DNA from: Neckera pumila
Lineage: Eukaryota; Streptophyta; Bryopsida; Hypnales; Neckeraceae
DNA: 64,000 nucleotides
Direction: 5' to 3'
Assembly (NCBI GenBank): GCA_963969595.1
Contig: OZ018408.1
Coordinates: forward strand, 25,473,371 to 25,537,370
Part shown: positions 35,747 through 46,922 of the stretch, in pieces
Layout of the letters: the number at the start of each line of letters is the position of its first letter
Numbering within the stretch: position 1 is the first letter of the stretch
Translations under genes and position numbers: made by a program
The notes under the pieces: generated by a model
What the model was told of the DNA's origin: nothing
Seen by the model: the letters and a program-made list of their open reading frames with translations, nothing else
The model's database searches: none

Positions 35747-36362
35747 AGCTCAGCTCAGCTCAGCTCGCTCGAGTGCCTGCAGAATACTCGGTCGCTAGCT
35801 AAGTCACTGGATATGGAGCTTCAATGTAACTTAAAAAGCTTGAATTGTGGAAAGAATTCTGGCTGCCAAATTAATGGTGTGGCGCTGTGACTTGGAGGGA
35901 CACATGGATTGAAGATGGTTTGGGGATTGTGTAGGGAGGACATGGATGACTGTGGAGGCAACGTCTGGTGGCCACAGGAGAACGACAACAGAGCGGGGAA
36001 AGGGCAGTCGCGTGGATTCAATCCTGGCCTCACGTAAGCTTAGAACAGTGGAGGGTCTGGATGCAGTTTGCAAGAGAGGGTGTTAGAAATTGGCCGTTTT
36101 GTGGCCAAATTGGGCAGGAAGCAATTCTTGGTCTTCTCCAAATCGTCTCTCTCTCATGCATACTGTAGAAAAAGGTGGGTACCCCAAAACCGCCACTTTT
36201 GCTACTGTGCCTACTTTGCCTATGTTTACTGTGACTACTTTTGCTACTGTGCCTAGTTACTATTATTAGACTGCTCAAATTTTCCTATTTCCTTGCTGGC
36301 AAGTGAAAGGAGGTTCCAACGCAGCAACATGACATTTGGATACTATATGCAAAAGTTATAAA

Positions 36363-36618
36363 CTACACAAAATAGTGAAATTAGGTTGCCCCACACTAAT
36401 TTCTCGACAATCCACACTATAGAAATATTCACTACTTTTGTACAATGAAGCAATCAATTCAGAGCCATTTGTATATCTTAGATTTGTGCACCAATTCAAG
36501 ATTTGGTTCAGAGAGTGGCATGCACCTCCATGTGGAACAAGCATTGATCCATGAGTTAGTTTATCTCAGCTAAAGCAACCTAATTGACAAGGCAATCTAA
36601 TTTCACTATTTTGTGTAG
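36363..36618. mobile_element. Miniature inverted-repeat element, 256 bp (copy 1)
   Basis: The left end CTACACAAAATAGTGAAATT continues AGGTTGCC; the right end is its inverse complement over 28 bases with one mismatch. A TA sits one base inside each outer end, so a TA target duplication with ends at CACAAAATAG is possible but not provable because the ends are palindromic there. A diverged copy lies at about 53970-54220. There is no coding capacity. Confidence 0.8.
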
Positions 36619-37695
36619 GTAACCTTCAAGCTGCTAGGAGGCAGTGAGAGGGTTATAGAGCGTAAGCAGCTCTGTCTATGGATGAAAACTCATGTAATTG
36701 TTGCCTTTGTAGATGAATATTGTGTGATTTTGAATAAACTATCCTGCTCGTGGATGAGACGCGGTCGAGCAAACAGATGCACACAATTAGAGCTGGTTAC
36801 AAAGGGTCTTAGGTTTGTTGGGTAGATGTTCTAAAATTTTTTCTTCAACATATGTACATATAGATTTTAGAGATGTACACAGTGATGATGGCCGTTTAAG
36901 GTGAGTGGTGATTTTGGGTGTACCCACTTTAGGGCATTTGCATCTATGTATGTCCAAAATGACACACTATAATTTCTTCTTGTTTTCCACCTTTGTCCTT
37001 GAAAGGGGTTCTATACATTGTGACTTGACCAATCACAAATTGACAATAGACATAACATTATTAAGTAGGCTATGACCTTTCTCCAAGGGTCTACTAGAGC
37101 TATTGGAATTTTCCTTCTCAGAATCCTTGAGGTGTGAGTAGTACATATTCTATTAGTGTGTATAGGTGGATTTTTTTATTGGCTAGACACTTTTGGGGTT
37201 CTAGGATATGGAAGAGCAAAAAGGTCCCTAAATATTGGTAAATAGTGTTACAAGAATTAAGTAGATTAAACTTAGATTTGATGGACCTAGTCTTGAGACA
37301 GCGGGATGGACACCTTGGAGAGTATTTGGAGGCACCAAGGGACTTTTCATTTACTTAAATGGCCATGTATTGAAACCTCCAAAGATGCAAGGATGCAAAA
37401 TATTATTCACTAGTGGTAAAAAGGTCCTTTGCAAGTTGGGAACATCACACACATGGCATGGAAGATGAATTGAATGAATGGTATAATTATATTTAAGGCC
37501 CCTTCAAGGTAGAACTACTGTAAATCAAGTAAATCTCTCTGACAAGGATTATAGAGTGTTGGGAAGCTCTCCTTTTCTATAGTGCTCATATAAAGACAAA
37601 TTGCAATATAGTTGAGTGAATCCAAGAACGTGATTTTAAATTTGCCTTATTTTGCTTTAGGCCAATTTTTACATCACTAGTGCAATTTGCTTAGG

Positions 37696-37842
37696 GATCA
37701 CTACACAAAAAAATGAGGGTATAAATGGCTTGTCCATAATGACTCAAGCAGTCATTTCTTGTCCACAATGACTACAGAACAATCATTTTGTAGTCATTGT
37801 TGAATTCCAGTCATTGTGGACACTTGTTTTTTTGTAGTGGAT
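37696..37842. mobile_element. CACTA-ended miniature element with GAT target duplication
   Basis: The element at 37699-37839 (141 bp) begins CACTACACAAAAAAA and ends TTTTTTTGTAGTG; GAT flanks both sides (37696-37698, 37840-37842). The interior repeats GTCCA(C/T)AATGACT and AGTCATTGTGGAC in both orientations, making a partial foldback. This is the same superfamily as the element at 12839 but a different family. Confidence 0.88.
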
Positions 37843-38727
37843 ATGCTTGTTTGCCATGTCTTCCTTCCATTCCCTTCTTGTGAAAATGCATCTTGTAGGT
37901 GCATTTGGTTGTACAATATGAACACTTGACATTCTTCATATTTAGAGCCCCAAAACTACTTCAAAATACTCACACGTAAAGCTAGGCTAAAATCTTCATC
38001 CATATTTGTATTTTAATGAATCCAATTGTAGGATCCTTTTGTGAACTTGTTCAAGCACATCTTTCTAACATTATAGAGTGAATATCTCTACCAATTGCAA
38101 GTTCAATGTGCTTAAATTTCAAAATAGTTTTTTCTAGCCCTTTCAAAATGTGAAGTTTTGTCTTTCAGCATGTTTTAAAAAACAACATATGCCCTATTAC
38201 TTGTACACTTTTAGCCAATATACTAGAAAATGTATTGAGAATAAATGAATAAAATTTAACCAAAAATACTTTCATATTCATTTTCAAAAAAATTATAAAG
38301 TGGAAGGTGGTACTTAATGAAAGAAAAAACGAAACTGCTAATAATTTTATAAGAAATTGAAAATCATTAATACCTATGGTAAAAATGTTCTAGTAAACAA
38401 TTGATGTCATTTCCTTTTGTTATTGTTTTTCAAATTTTCAAAATATAGAGCAAGAAATGGCTTTACTTTTCTTAGAGTTGTCTTTTTTTTTGCTTGGTTT
38501 GACATTGAAATAGAAAAAACTTATAACTTTTGCAATATTTATTGGAATGCCATGAAAAGAAAGCTTCACAAGTAGATTAGGATGATTATCATCCATCCTA
38601 AAAATTTCATACAAACAAATTCAAAGTGTACTTCTTGTTCTTGTAAAGGTTAATTTCCAAATGTTGGAAGTTAAAGTTCTATTTCCCTCTTTGATTTGAT
38701 TTTGACTTCTATATACTAATCATTCTC

Positions 38728-39705
38728 TTAACCCCTCACTGCCTAAGGGGACCAAAGGTGTTTACACATAGTTTCAAGTCCAATTCAAAATGCTGTAACT
38801 TTTGCATCCAATATCCAAATTCTACAAAATTGTTGGAAAATTTACACCCTTTCTTCTAATTTGTGTGGTAAAATTTTTAGATCAATCCAATACGTACTGA
38901 TTTTTGGAAATCCAATCAAAGTTCACAAGTTCAATTTGAGTTCACCAAACTGCATTTGATGGCTGCAACTTTGGGGGCTTATATATCCTTCATTCAATGT
39001 TTGTTTTCAATAAAATTTGTTGGATTATGTTCCCCTCAAAGTCTAGTTATTGTGGTAAAATTTCATATCAATCCAAGTTGTTTTCAATGTTGGGAAGCAT
39101 TTCAAAGTTCAAAATCCCAACATTTTTGGATTACAATGAACTTTGGTGGCTTGTTTCTTCTTCATATAGTGTCTATTTCCAATACATTTTCTTTTAAAAA
39201 GTTGAGCATACTAGTCTAGTTTGTGTGGCTCAAATTTTATATTAATACAAGAAGTTATGAGTGACTGAGAAGCATTTCAGTAGAAGGTTCAGCTTTGGAT
39301 GTGTTTTTGGCAACTTTTCTTGCTATTTTTTGACATTTCAAAGCTATTTTGCAGACACAATGAGTCAATTAAGTGATATTTTCTTTCACTAGTGTGTTTG
39401 TATCTTGGTTATGAATCATTTTGTAGTTTAAACTTTTTTCATTTGATTATGTTTAGAAATCGAATTTCACCTCCAAATGTATTGCTACAAATATTTCAAC
39501 ATCCTTTTTCAACACTAAAGCATTGTAATCTTGCAATCTGTGTGGCCAAATGACTCCAAATTTGATTCACGTCATCTATAACATGTACACTAAAAGATTG
39601 TACAGTTGAGATCTCTATAACTTAGTGACATTTACATCAATAACACTTCAAAAGCAATGATGTTTTTGAACCCAAAAAGGCCTAACTTGGGCATTGAGGG
39701 GTTAA
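38728..39705. mobile_element. TTAA-flanked element of a second family, 978 bp, internally modular
   Basis: It starts TTAACCCCTCACTGCCTAAG and ends GGGCATTGAGGGGTTAA. The ends are CCCCTCA(C/A)TGCC rather than CCCCTAAAG, so this is a sister family. The interior consists of degenerate modules of about 170 bp, each with an AACTTT(T/G)G box (near 38797, 38964, 39138), then a GTGTGGTAAAATTT or GTGTGGCTCAAATTT block and an ATCAATCCAA block. No intact frame is present. Confidence 0.78.
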
Positions 39706-40411
39706 GGCCGGCTTAAAGCTTATCCTACTCTGCTACTCATGAGGGCCTTCATATTTGTTTTGATTTCAATCTTTCAATAAAAGACTGGGGTCAGTCCCAG
39801 ACATCTCAAGAAAGCATACTCATGTTCTCAGAGTCTTTATGAAAGGAAATAATGCTAATTATGTTATGTAGTCTTTTAATGTAAGAGTCCTGTGACGACA
39901 GGTTTCAGAAAGTTGAAGCGGCTAAGCTTACTCTTCTCCATATTTATTCTTTGCACATTTGAGACGAAGAATAGGAGATTAAGAAATTCGAATGTGGACT
40001 GCAGTCACTGCACTAGAGCTTGTTACCTAACTTTTCACTGTTTGAGCCAAAAGAACAGGGATGAGGTTTAAAATTGAACAAATCAAACTGAAAGTGTCTT
40101 TCCCTCTTGAAACTTTTCGATATTCAATAATTTGGGAGTTACAAATAACTATGATGACAACAAACTCCCACTGCTAATCCCATGACTACAGAAAAGAAAG
40201 TGAAGTTAACGAAATTTTTGCAACTGAACAAAGATTAATCTGCGTCCAAGCACTAAAATCCAAAAACGGAGACAGAAGTGTCCACATTTTTTCATCCAAC
40301 TGCAGTACCGAGAAGTTGACAAGGAAAGCAGTGCTCTTTAAGGCTGAGGCACCAATTGTCAACCACGCCCAATACCCAACCTGTAGAGGTGCAGTATTTC
40401 CAACCAAGGTT
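39706..40411. other. Spacer between two TTAA elements
   Basis: About 700 bp with no recognisable gene; the short frames on both strands near 40186-40519 show no motif. Confidence 0.4.
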
Positions 40412-41329
40412 TTAACCCCTAAAGTCCCAAGGCATTTTTCTGTCAAAAACGACTCAAAACTGCCAGTTCTGCTACATTCATCTAAGAAAAGAGAATTTTT
40501 TTTTAATTTTAGAATCTAACCGTAGGATCTTGTACTAAACGTATCTCAGATCATGTGGTAAAAATTTCAAAAAGTTTGACCGTATAGATTAGAAGATATT
40601 AGCATTCAAAGTTGGAAAATTTTGATTTTTTGAACACTGACTTGCAATTTCAGATGACTTTGGCCCCATTTGTAAAAAAAACTTGCACTACAGATTTTGA
40701 ATTTAATTTTTTTTATGTTGAATAATTGAATTGAGAATCTAGGAAAAAAAATTCCAAAAAAATACATAATGATTTTCATTCTTTAAAAAATTGTTAAGTA
40801 GAAGTAGGTCTAAGATTGAATGAAAAAATAAATCACCACTAGTTCTAAGATGGGATTAAAACACTATAATCCCAATGGTGAGATTGTTTTAGCAAGCAAA
40901 TTTAGACGCGTTCAACAATTTTTTCTGAAAAATTGTAAAAGTTGCATTCAAAAATGAGTCCTATAAGTTATTTTTTCAAGAAGATGCTCTAATTGCCCCA
41001 AATATAAGATTGTCCATAACTTTCACATAACAAATCCAAATGGAATGAATCAAAGCTTCCCATAATCAAAGCTTCTCATAATTTTTTAAATTTTTTTAAA
41101 TTTTTTTGTGTGAGAAGATTTATGCCCGCCGCACCAAAAAAAATGACCTTTTGTGCCATAACTTTTGCTCCTAGGCACCAATTGAAATAAAAATTATTTT
41201 CCCATAAAGCTAATGTGTTTTTCTATCTTCACAAACAATTTCAGAAAATAACACTGAATATTGAAGCGGTAGTAGCCTGCCCAAAATCCATTTTGTCCCC
41301 CGAGGGGACAATGGGACTTTAGGGGTTAA
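40412..41329. mobile_element. TTAA-flanked non-autonomous element, 918 bp
   Basis: The left boundary is TTAACCCCTAAAGTCCCAAG and the right one GGGACTTTAGGGGTTAA. The interior aligns by eye with 13942-14867 and 48580-49165: an early CAAAACTGCCAGTT block, GGATCTTGTAC, ATTAGCATTCAAAG, then CCATAACTTT boxes near 41011 and 41157, and GTCCCCCGAGGGGACAATGG just inside the right end. No coding capacity remains. Confidence 0.88.
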
Positions 41330-41340
41330 TAGATCTCCAA

Positions 41341-41560
41341 CCAAAGCTTGCATTGTATGTTTTCAATGATTGGAATTGGAAGGCTCTAGACATTGGCTAC
41401 TAGTCGAGAATACTTTTTGGCTCCCCAAATTCATAGGAATATGGGAATAAAATTCTGAAAATTTTGCTATCCCCATATTTCCTTATCTTCCTACATGGAA
41501 AAAATTTCCACCACCTCATACAGCGAACAATCTGCTCCAAAATTGCTTAAATGATCGACT
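41341..41560 (+). repeat. Dispersed repeat, copy 2 (first copy at 481-745)
   Basis: It shares the ordered blocks listed for the first copy (ATTGGAATTGGAAG, TACTTTTTGGCTCCCC, GGGAATAAAATT, CCCCATATTT, TTCCTACATGGAAAAAATTT). It begins within a few bases of the right end of the preceding TTAA element. Confidence 0.65.
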
Positions 41561-41908
41561 CTGGTACCTCAACCTTATAACAATTGAGAAGAATCCCATT
41601 AAGAGATTCTCCATTTTATTATTTAGAAGGTAAGATGGAAACCAAATCTTCGTGCAATACACAAGGCATACAGCGACGATGGGTGCAGCGACGATGCGAC
41701 TTTGATTAACAGATTCTACAATTCGACAAAAAGCCGTGCTTCCAAAAATTGGAGATATTGCAGAACTACAGACATAATACTGGCTCATACATGTACAGAG
41801 TCTCTATTCTACAGAAATGCTGCCAGGAGGAACCCGAAACTTGACTCCTGGAAGCATCATCATCTCGAGCGAGCTCCAACTTACTGAGATGGAAAACTCC
41901 CGGAGTTT

Positions 41909-43138
41909 TTAGACTTTGGCAGTGATGTGTGCACCAAGGGCTGGACCATACTCATTTGTCACGCCCTCGTAGGCCCCCTTCACATCTTCCTCCTCATGAC
42001 CAAAGTGATCAGCCCGGGCATTGACAGTCAACATCAAGCAAATGAGCCAGAAGAGGGTTGAGTCCAGAGCCATGAAAGCGGCACCTCCGAATAACCCAGC
42101 CTTCGCAGTCGGGCACGAACCTGATAAGACGCTATGGTGCTTGTGATTGCGGTGGACGCTCTCCAGTATCGTTGCCCACAGGAGTAGTGCCTCCGCCACA
42201 AGGAAGAGTGCGCTGCAAGCAAATCACATGCATGAATGAGACCCACATTGCTTGCAACCAATTCCCTTCATCAATATAAACATAAAATTCGTGACACCCA
42301 GCTGCACGTAAATGAATATTTACTCAAAGCCTTGTTAGCTGTGACTTAAGCCCTGAAGGACCAAGGATACATGGTTCTAAAAAGACTTTTTTCTATTGAT
42401 AGTATTGTGGAAAATCAGTACTTTAGATGGGGCCAAATTTTTTCACCACCAGAATTAATGAAGAACAAAGATTCCATGTGTTCGTAAATAGATTAAAAAA
42501 TTAAATTTTTTACAAAAGAAAGTCCCAAATTCTCTACTCAAAGCAGCTAATAAACATCAGAATCCAGTTATGTTTTCTAACAGAAGTCGGCCAGTTGAAA
42601 ACATTATACATAGAGGTCAGCGCATAACGACAACAAGAGAAACGTACACCGACAGAACGACGAAAGTCACAAGGCCTTTGCTTTTTGCCAAGTTCTTCAA
42701 GGAAATGTTTTTCCCTTCATAAGGGTAGATGATGGACACCACCCCCACAACAGCGGAGATGAAAAGTAGAATTGCAGCCAAGCTACCCAGCACAGGAGTC
42801 AGATCTTTCGGGTAGGTGCATGTAATCAACCCGCTGTGGCTCGTGAGTTTCATAGCCAGGTCCCCTGAAGGCTGCACAAACCAGAAAACAAAGGAATTCA
42901 TTAAAGCAAAACGGCTTTTTATCACCGTATCATTGAAAAATCATACAACATTCTTTCTTTTCCCTTCAACAACTCCAAGTGAAATAGCCTTTCGAATTTG
43001 TGAACCCTAAAGAACATGCAGAGGCAATCGAACCGCGCGACTCACCTTCTTGTTCTCCGCGACAATCGCGAGGATGAAAGCCAGCACCCCCGGCAAGGCC
43101 AGCACCGCGGCAGACTTCGACGGCTGTGCTATCGCCAT
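41909..43138 (-). CDS. DUF1218 family four-helix membrane protein (MWL/DESIGUAL-like), 3 exons
   Basis: Minus-strand exons 43046-43138, 42648-42871 and 41909-42212 join to 206 residues. The N-terminal helix VLALPGVLAFILAIVAENKK acts as a signal anchor; three more hydrophobic helices follow (GSLAAILLFISAVVGVVSII; LVTFVVLSVALFLVAEALLL; AAFMALDSTLFWLICLMLTV). Conserved Cys sit in TCTYP and GSCPTAK, as in DUF1218. In Arabidopsis, DUF1218 members modify secondary-wall lignin (MWL1/2) or shape leaf margins and veins (VCC/DESIGUAL). The short hydrophilic C-terminal tail (HFGHEEEDVKGAYEG) looks lineage-specific. The ATG at 43136-43138 is the first in frame. The intron at 42213-42647 carries an orphan TTAA-type left end. 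Confidence 0.9.
42345..42365. mobile_element. Orphan left end of a TTAA-type element in a DUF1218 intron
   Basis: TTAAGCCCTGAAGGACCAAG is close to the family start TTAACCCCTAAAGGACCAAGG. I see no matching right end before the intron ends at 42647, so it is a truncated insertion or a chance match. Confidence 0.4.
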
Positions 43139-44209
43139 CGCTCCTTAATTAGTTCCCTGCGATCACACCTCCAACTTAATGGACTCGAAATACTAATTCT
43201 GTTCCTCCAACGCAACACCCCCATTCAACACCCTAACGAACTCACTCCATTATCGAAACAAAACGAGATTTCTCACATTTCCAACAGGAATTTCAACCAA
43301 TACTCCCTACGACGCGTAATGGACCACGGCACCGCACGGCACCACAAACACGGTTATTGTACGGATCTCAACAACCACGCAATCAACCCCAGCGCCTTGA
43401 AAACCGACAGAATTTACTTTAAAAAGCGAAAAAATGCAAACCCTTTGATTGATCCGCAGCGGGTGGAAATTAAAACGAGACAAAACACGAGGCTCGAAGC
43501 ACGAAATGCGAAACAAACGAGTGACTGAGTGCGAAATCTATTCGATCATGATTCAAAACATGCAGAATGTACGTCCCAGGACACTCACGGGACTGTTGAA
43601 CACAGGAAAAGAAGCAGAGCACATGCGAGAGAGCGGCAAAATGCATGAGAGAGGGTTTGTTGGAGTGGTGATCGAAGGTGCTACCGGATGGAGTTGATCG
43701 CGCGCGGACGAGGGGAACTACTGGAAGTGAACGAGAGCTTGAAAATGGAAGTGCAGCAAAAGAAGCGGAGCCAATGTTTGCTGTGGGCTGTCCTGGGTAC
43801 GCGTGTGTGTTGCGGACCATTAGATCTTCGGGGCTACCTAATGCCGTCGGATTGGAAATGCCAATCAGAGCTGGGTCCCGGGTGTCGGCAGTGTATGGCC
43901 ACCAGGGCTTTTCTTTTCATTTTTTAAGAAGTGCCATAGTGGCTATATAAAATTTTGCAGTGGTGCTTCAAATTTCAACATTCATCCATAGCAGATAGAA
44001 AAGTTACATATCACATTTCTATAATTTGGTTTTCATTCAAAATTTGGCAATTGCATCCAATTTCTTTTTTTACTTTGAATTTTTTTGGTGATTACATCCA
44101 ACATTTTTGCCATTTTTTTTATCATTTTTTAGCCAAATTATTTTTTCTAGTGCAATCTGACACCAAAAACTCCAAAAAAAAAAAGCCCTAATGGCCACCA
44201 CCAGTTTCA
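43139..44209. other. DUF1218 gene promoter/5' region
   Basis: A CpG-rich 800-bp stretch follows the ATG upstream on the minus strand. The overlapping frames on both strands (43016-43950) are the by-product of high GC and show no domain. From 43950 the sequence becomes T-rich. Confidence 0.45.
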
Positions 44210-44848
44210 TTAACCCCTAAATGTCCAAGGCCTATTTTGGATTTTCTGGAATTTGCTCTAAATTAAACAAAATGCCAACATTTTGATAAGCTGTATCAAT
44301 TCTTTTTGAACTATAACCGTACAATTTCAAACTGGACATATTAGAGATCTCATAGGAAAATAATATATCATTTATGGAGTGAAAGATTATAATGTTTGAC
44401 CATGAGGGTGCTAAAATTGCAAAAATCTTTCAATCTTCTTTACACAAGTCAAATCTAAAAAGTTGGTGAGCAAAAAAATATGAAGTTAAAGGGCCTAATT
44501 TGTATAACTCTAATCAATTTATAGCTTCTTAAAATCTACTTTACAATTTTTTAAAATGAATTTTGAGTGTGGTTTTTTTTCCAAGCTCTAGTGTATTTGA
44601 GGCTCATTTCCAAGAGCTCTCAACACTATGGGAAGTCAAGATTGCAATGGGTACCCTTGTACAAAAACTTGAATAGAAAAATCACTATCATCTATTTTCA
44701 AGATCAGATTTTTATACTAAACATAGAATTCAAGAAAAACTTTTAAAAATATAAACTACTAAAAATAGCAACTTCATTAGGTTTTATTTAACTTCAAAGT
44801 TTTGCAAACACTAGATTTGGATGCCTCGCTTGGGCATTTAGGGGTTAA
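44210..44848. mobile_element. TTAA-flanked non-autonomous element, 639 bp
   Basis: It starts TTAACCCCTAAATGTCCAAG and ends GGGCATTTAGGGGTTAA. The interior is AT-rich with no coding capacity; it lacks the GTCCCCCGAGGGGACAA motif, so it belongs to another subfamily. Confidence 0.82.
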
Positions 44849-45150
44849 ATGTGTATGGCTACCTCCATCTTTGTAGAGAGCATATAGTTTTGTTAAATTT
44901 GTATAGCCAAAGTTTTAAGTTGTGTTAAGGTAGTCACACCTAATTATGACACTTGTATAAATGTGATATGCTCAAATGTTGCATGACACGATCATATGGC
45001 CTAGGCACCCTAGAACTCACGGTTTGGGCAAACATGTCATACATCAATGATTACAAGTAGGTTTCACCTCAAGAAATAGTTTTTATACCTCTACAAATGG
45101 CCCTTCAATATTTATGTCAATATATCCTATTTAAAAAATAGAAAAGTAGC

Positions 45151-45898
45151 TTAACCTTTAAAGGACGAAACACCGTTTTTTGGCAACATAGCGATTTTGG
45201 GCAGCTCACTACGAATGGAGTTTTTATTTTTTTTCTTTGAAAATTTTACACAACATGTGCCCAAGGAGTAGCTTTAAGGCCCAACAATTTTCATAGCTTT
45301 TGACTATACGGTTAAAAAGTTATTGCATGATATGTGATTTTCCGTGGTTGGCGGGCAGCCCGGGCAGCTCAAAAAACTTCTTGAAAAATGACTTGAAAAA
45401 AAAATAAAAATCTGAAATTGGTTCTTTAGATTTATCTAGAAGTGTGAAGCTTTGAATCATTCAATTTGGATCTATGAGTCGAAAGTTATGAAGATTTTAA
45501 GTTTGTGGGTAGGTATGGAGTCTTTCAAAACCATACCTACCCACAAACTTAAAATCCTCATAACTTTCGATTCATAGATCCAAATTGAATGATTCAAAGC
45601 TTCACACTTCTAGATAAATCTAAAGAACCAATTTCAGATTTTTATTTTTTTTTCAAGTCATTTTTAAAGAAGTTTTTTGAGCTGCCTGGGCTGCCCGCCA
45701 ACCACAGAAAATCACATATCATGCAATAACTTTTTAACCGTATAGTCAAAAGCTATGAAAATTGTTGGGCCTTAAAGCTACTCCTTGGGCACATGTTGCG
45801 TAAAATTTTCAAAGAAAAAAAATAAAAACTCCATTTGTAGTGAGCTGCCCAAAATTGCTATGTTGCTAACAAACGGTGTTTCGTCCTTTAGGGGTTAA
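45151..45898. mobile_element. Large foldback TTAA element, 748 bp with 364-bp arms
   Basis: The element runs from TTAACCTTTAAAGGACG to CGTCCTTTAGGGGTTAA. Arms 45155-45518 and 45531-45894 are almost perfect inverse complements, with a spacer of only 12 nt (AGTCTTTCAAAA). Strings such as GGGCAGCTCA, CATAGCTTTTGACTATACGG and GATTTATCTAGAAGTGTGAA occur in both arms in opposite orientation. Each arm is homologous to part of the ordinary element at 10676-11576. Any transcript across it would form a long double-stranded hairpin. No protein is encoded. Confidence 0.95.
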
Positions 45899-46161
45899 GT
45901 AGAAACTATATAGGAAGCACTTGTACTTGTTCATTTAGAAGTATAGGGTTGTAGAGAGGGGGTTGAGCATAAACACTTAAAGGATGCTTGTCAAGAATTC
46001 TATTGCTACATGCTATTTATTTAGAATCGTGTAAATATACTTCTCTTCAAGAGTATGAGGATGTTTGTTATGAACTCTATTTCTATGTGTTTAGAATATT
46101 TAGTATTTCATTTTTAAAGATTGTCTACTACAACTTTCAAATTATGGTTTAGGATTTCATC

Positions 46162-46506
46162 ATGGAGGAAGACAATGAGTTCAATGAAGATGAGTGTTGC
46201 TATTTTTCTGATTTCGAAGATGATCTGGAGTGTATTTGAGGAGTAGAAGATATGTTTAAAAAAACTTGTAGAAGTCATGAGTCTATTTTTTCAACAACCT
46301 TTGAAGACGCCTACTTCCATTTGTTAGATTTCAAATTTGATTCTAATTATAATAAAGACATAGAGGTGATTTGTAAAGGAGATGGTGGATGGAGTTCAAA
46401 CTTCACTGCCACTAACTTACCCATTAGAAGAGATTTGAGGCTTCTAAGAGACTCCAAATTATCCTGCTTTTCCGCAGTGTTACCAGATTGCAAGAACGCA
46501 GGATAA
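46162..46506 (+). pseudogene. Coding-like remnant A, acidic N terminus, family unknown
   Basis: One frame runs from ATG 46162 (MEEDNEFNEDECCYFSDFED, highly acidic) through a single TGA at codon 26 and on to 46506 (GDGGWSSNFTATNLPIRRD near the middle). The acidic start followed by basic residues resembles transposase N termini, but I do not recognise the family. The segment around 46425-46480 also occurs near 9715-9765 in reverse, so part of this is repetitive. Confidence 0.35.
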
Positions 46507-46922
46507 CTGTTGGCTGATATGGCCGAAAGTGTGCCACGTCATTTTTGGGAAAAAAAATTGGCTTAAAATGATATTTGGGAGAATTTTATTTTTATTTTGA
46601 AAAAAATCAATTCTGACAGCCCATCCCGGCTATTTGCAGAATTGCACTAGATTTGGAACAAGCTTGAAACGGCCCTCCAATGCCTTCAAATCTCCCTAAT
46701 GATATTTTATAGATGAGCCTTCAAAACCTTTATTTGATCATCTTTCAATACAATCTTTTCCAAAGTTTGTTCAATTCACACTTGGTAGTAGGAATATCAT
46801 GATTGATTGTTTACAAAAAGAGAAGTTTCCTACTTTGTTTGAGATTCATAAAGAAGACAGAAGTTTCCGTCCACTTCTTACAAGCCATAGATCCATAAAA
46901 TCCATAGATATCAAGGATGTTA

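Larger units (their letters stand above)
35747..38727. other. Intergenic with two miniature elements
   Basis: The first 300 bp include the DUF2358-SOUL promoter and a short AGCTC microsatellite (about 35746-35768). Beyond that, only the two miniature inverted-repeat elements at 36363 and 37696 are recognisable. No gene is seen from 36300 to 38700. Confidence 0.5.

Noticed and set aside
43016..43950. Several frames of 80-170 codons upstream of the DUF1218 gene
   Set aside because: They occupy all frames on both strands in a CpG-rich promoter-like region, with no conserved segment.
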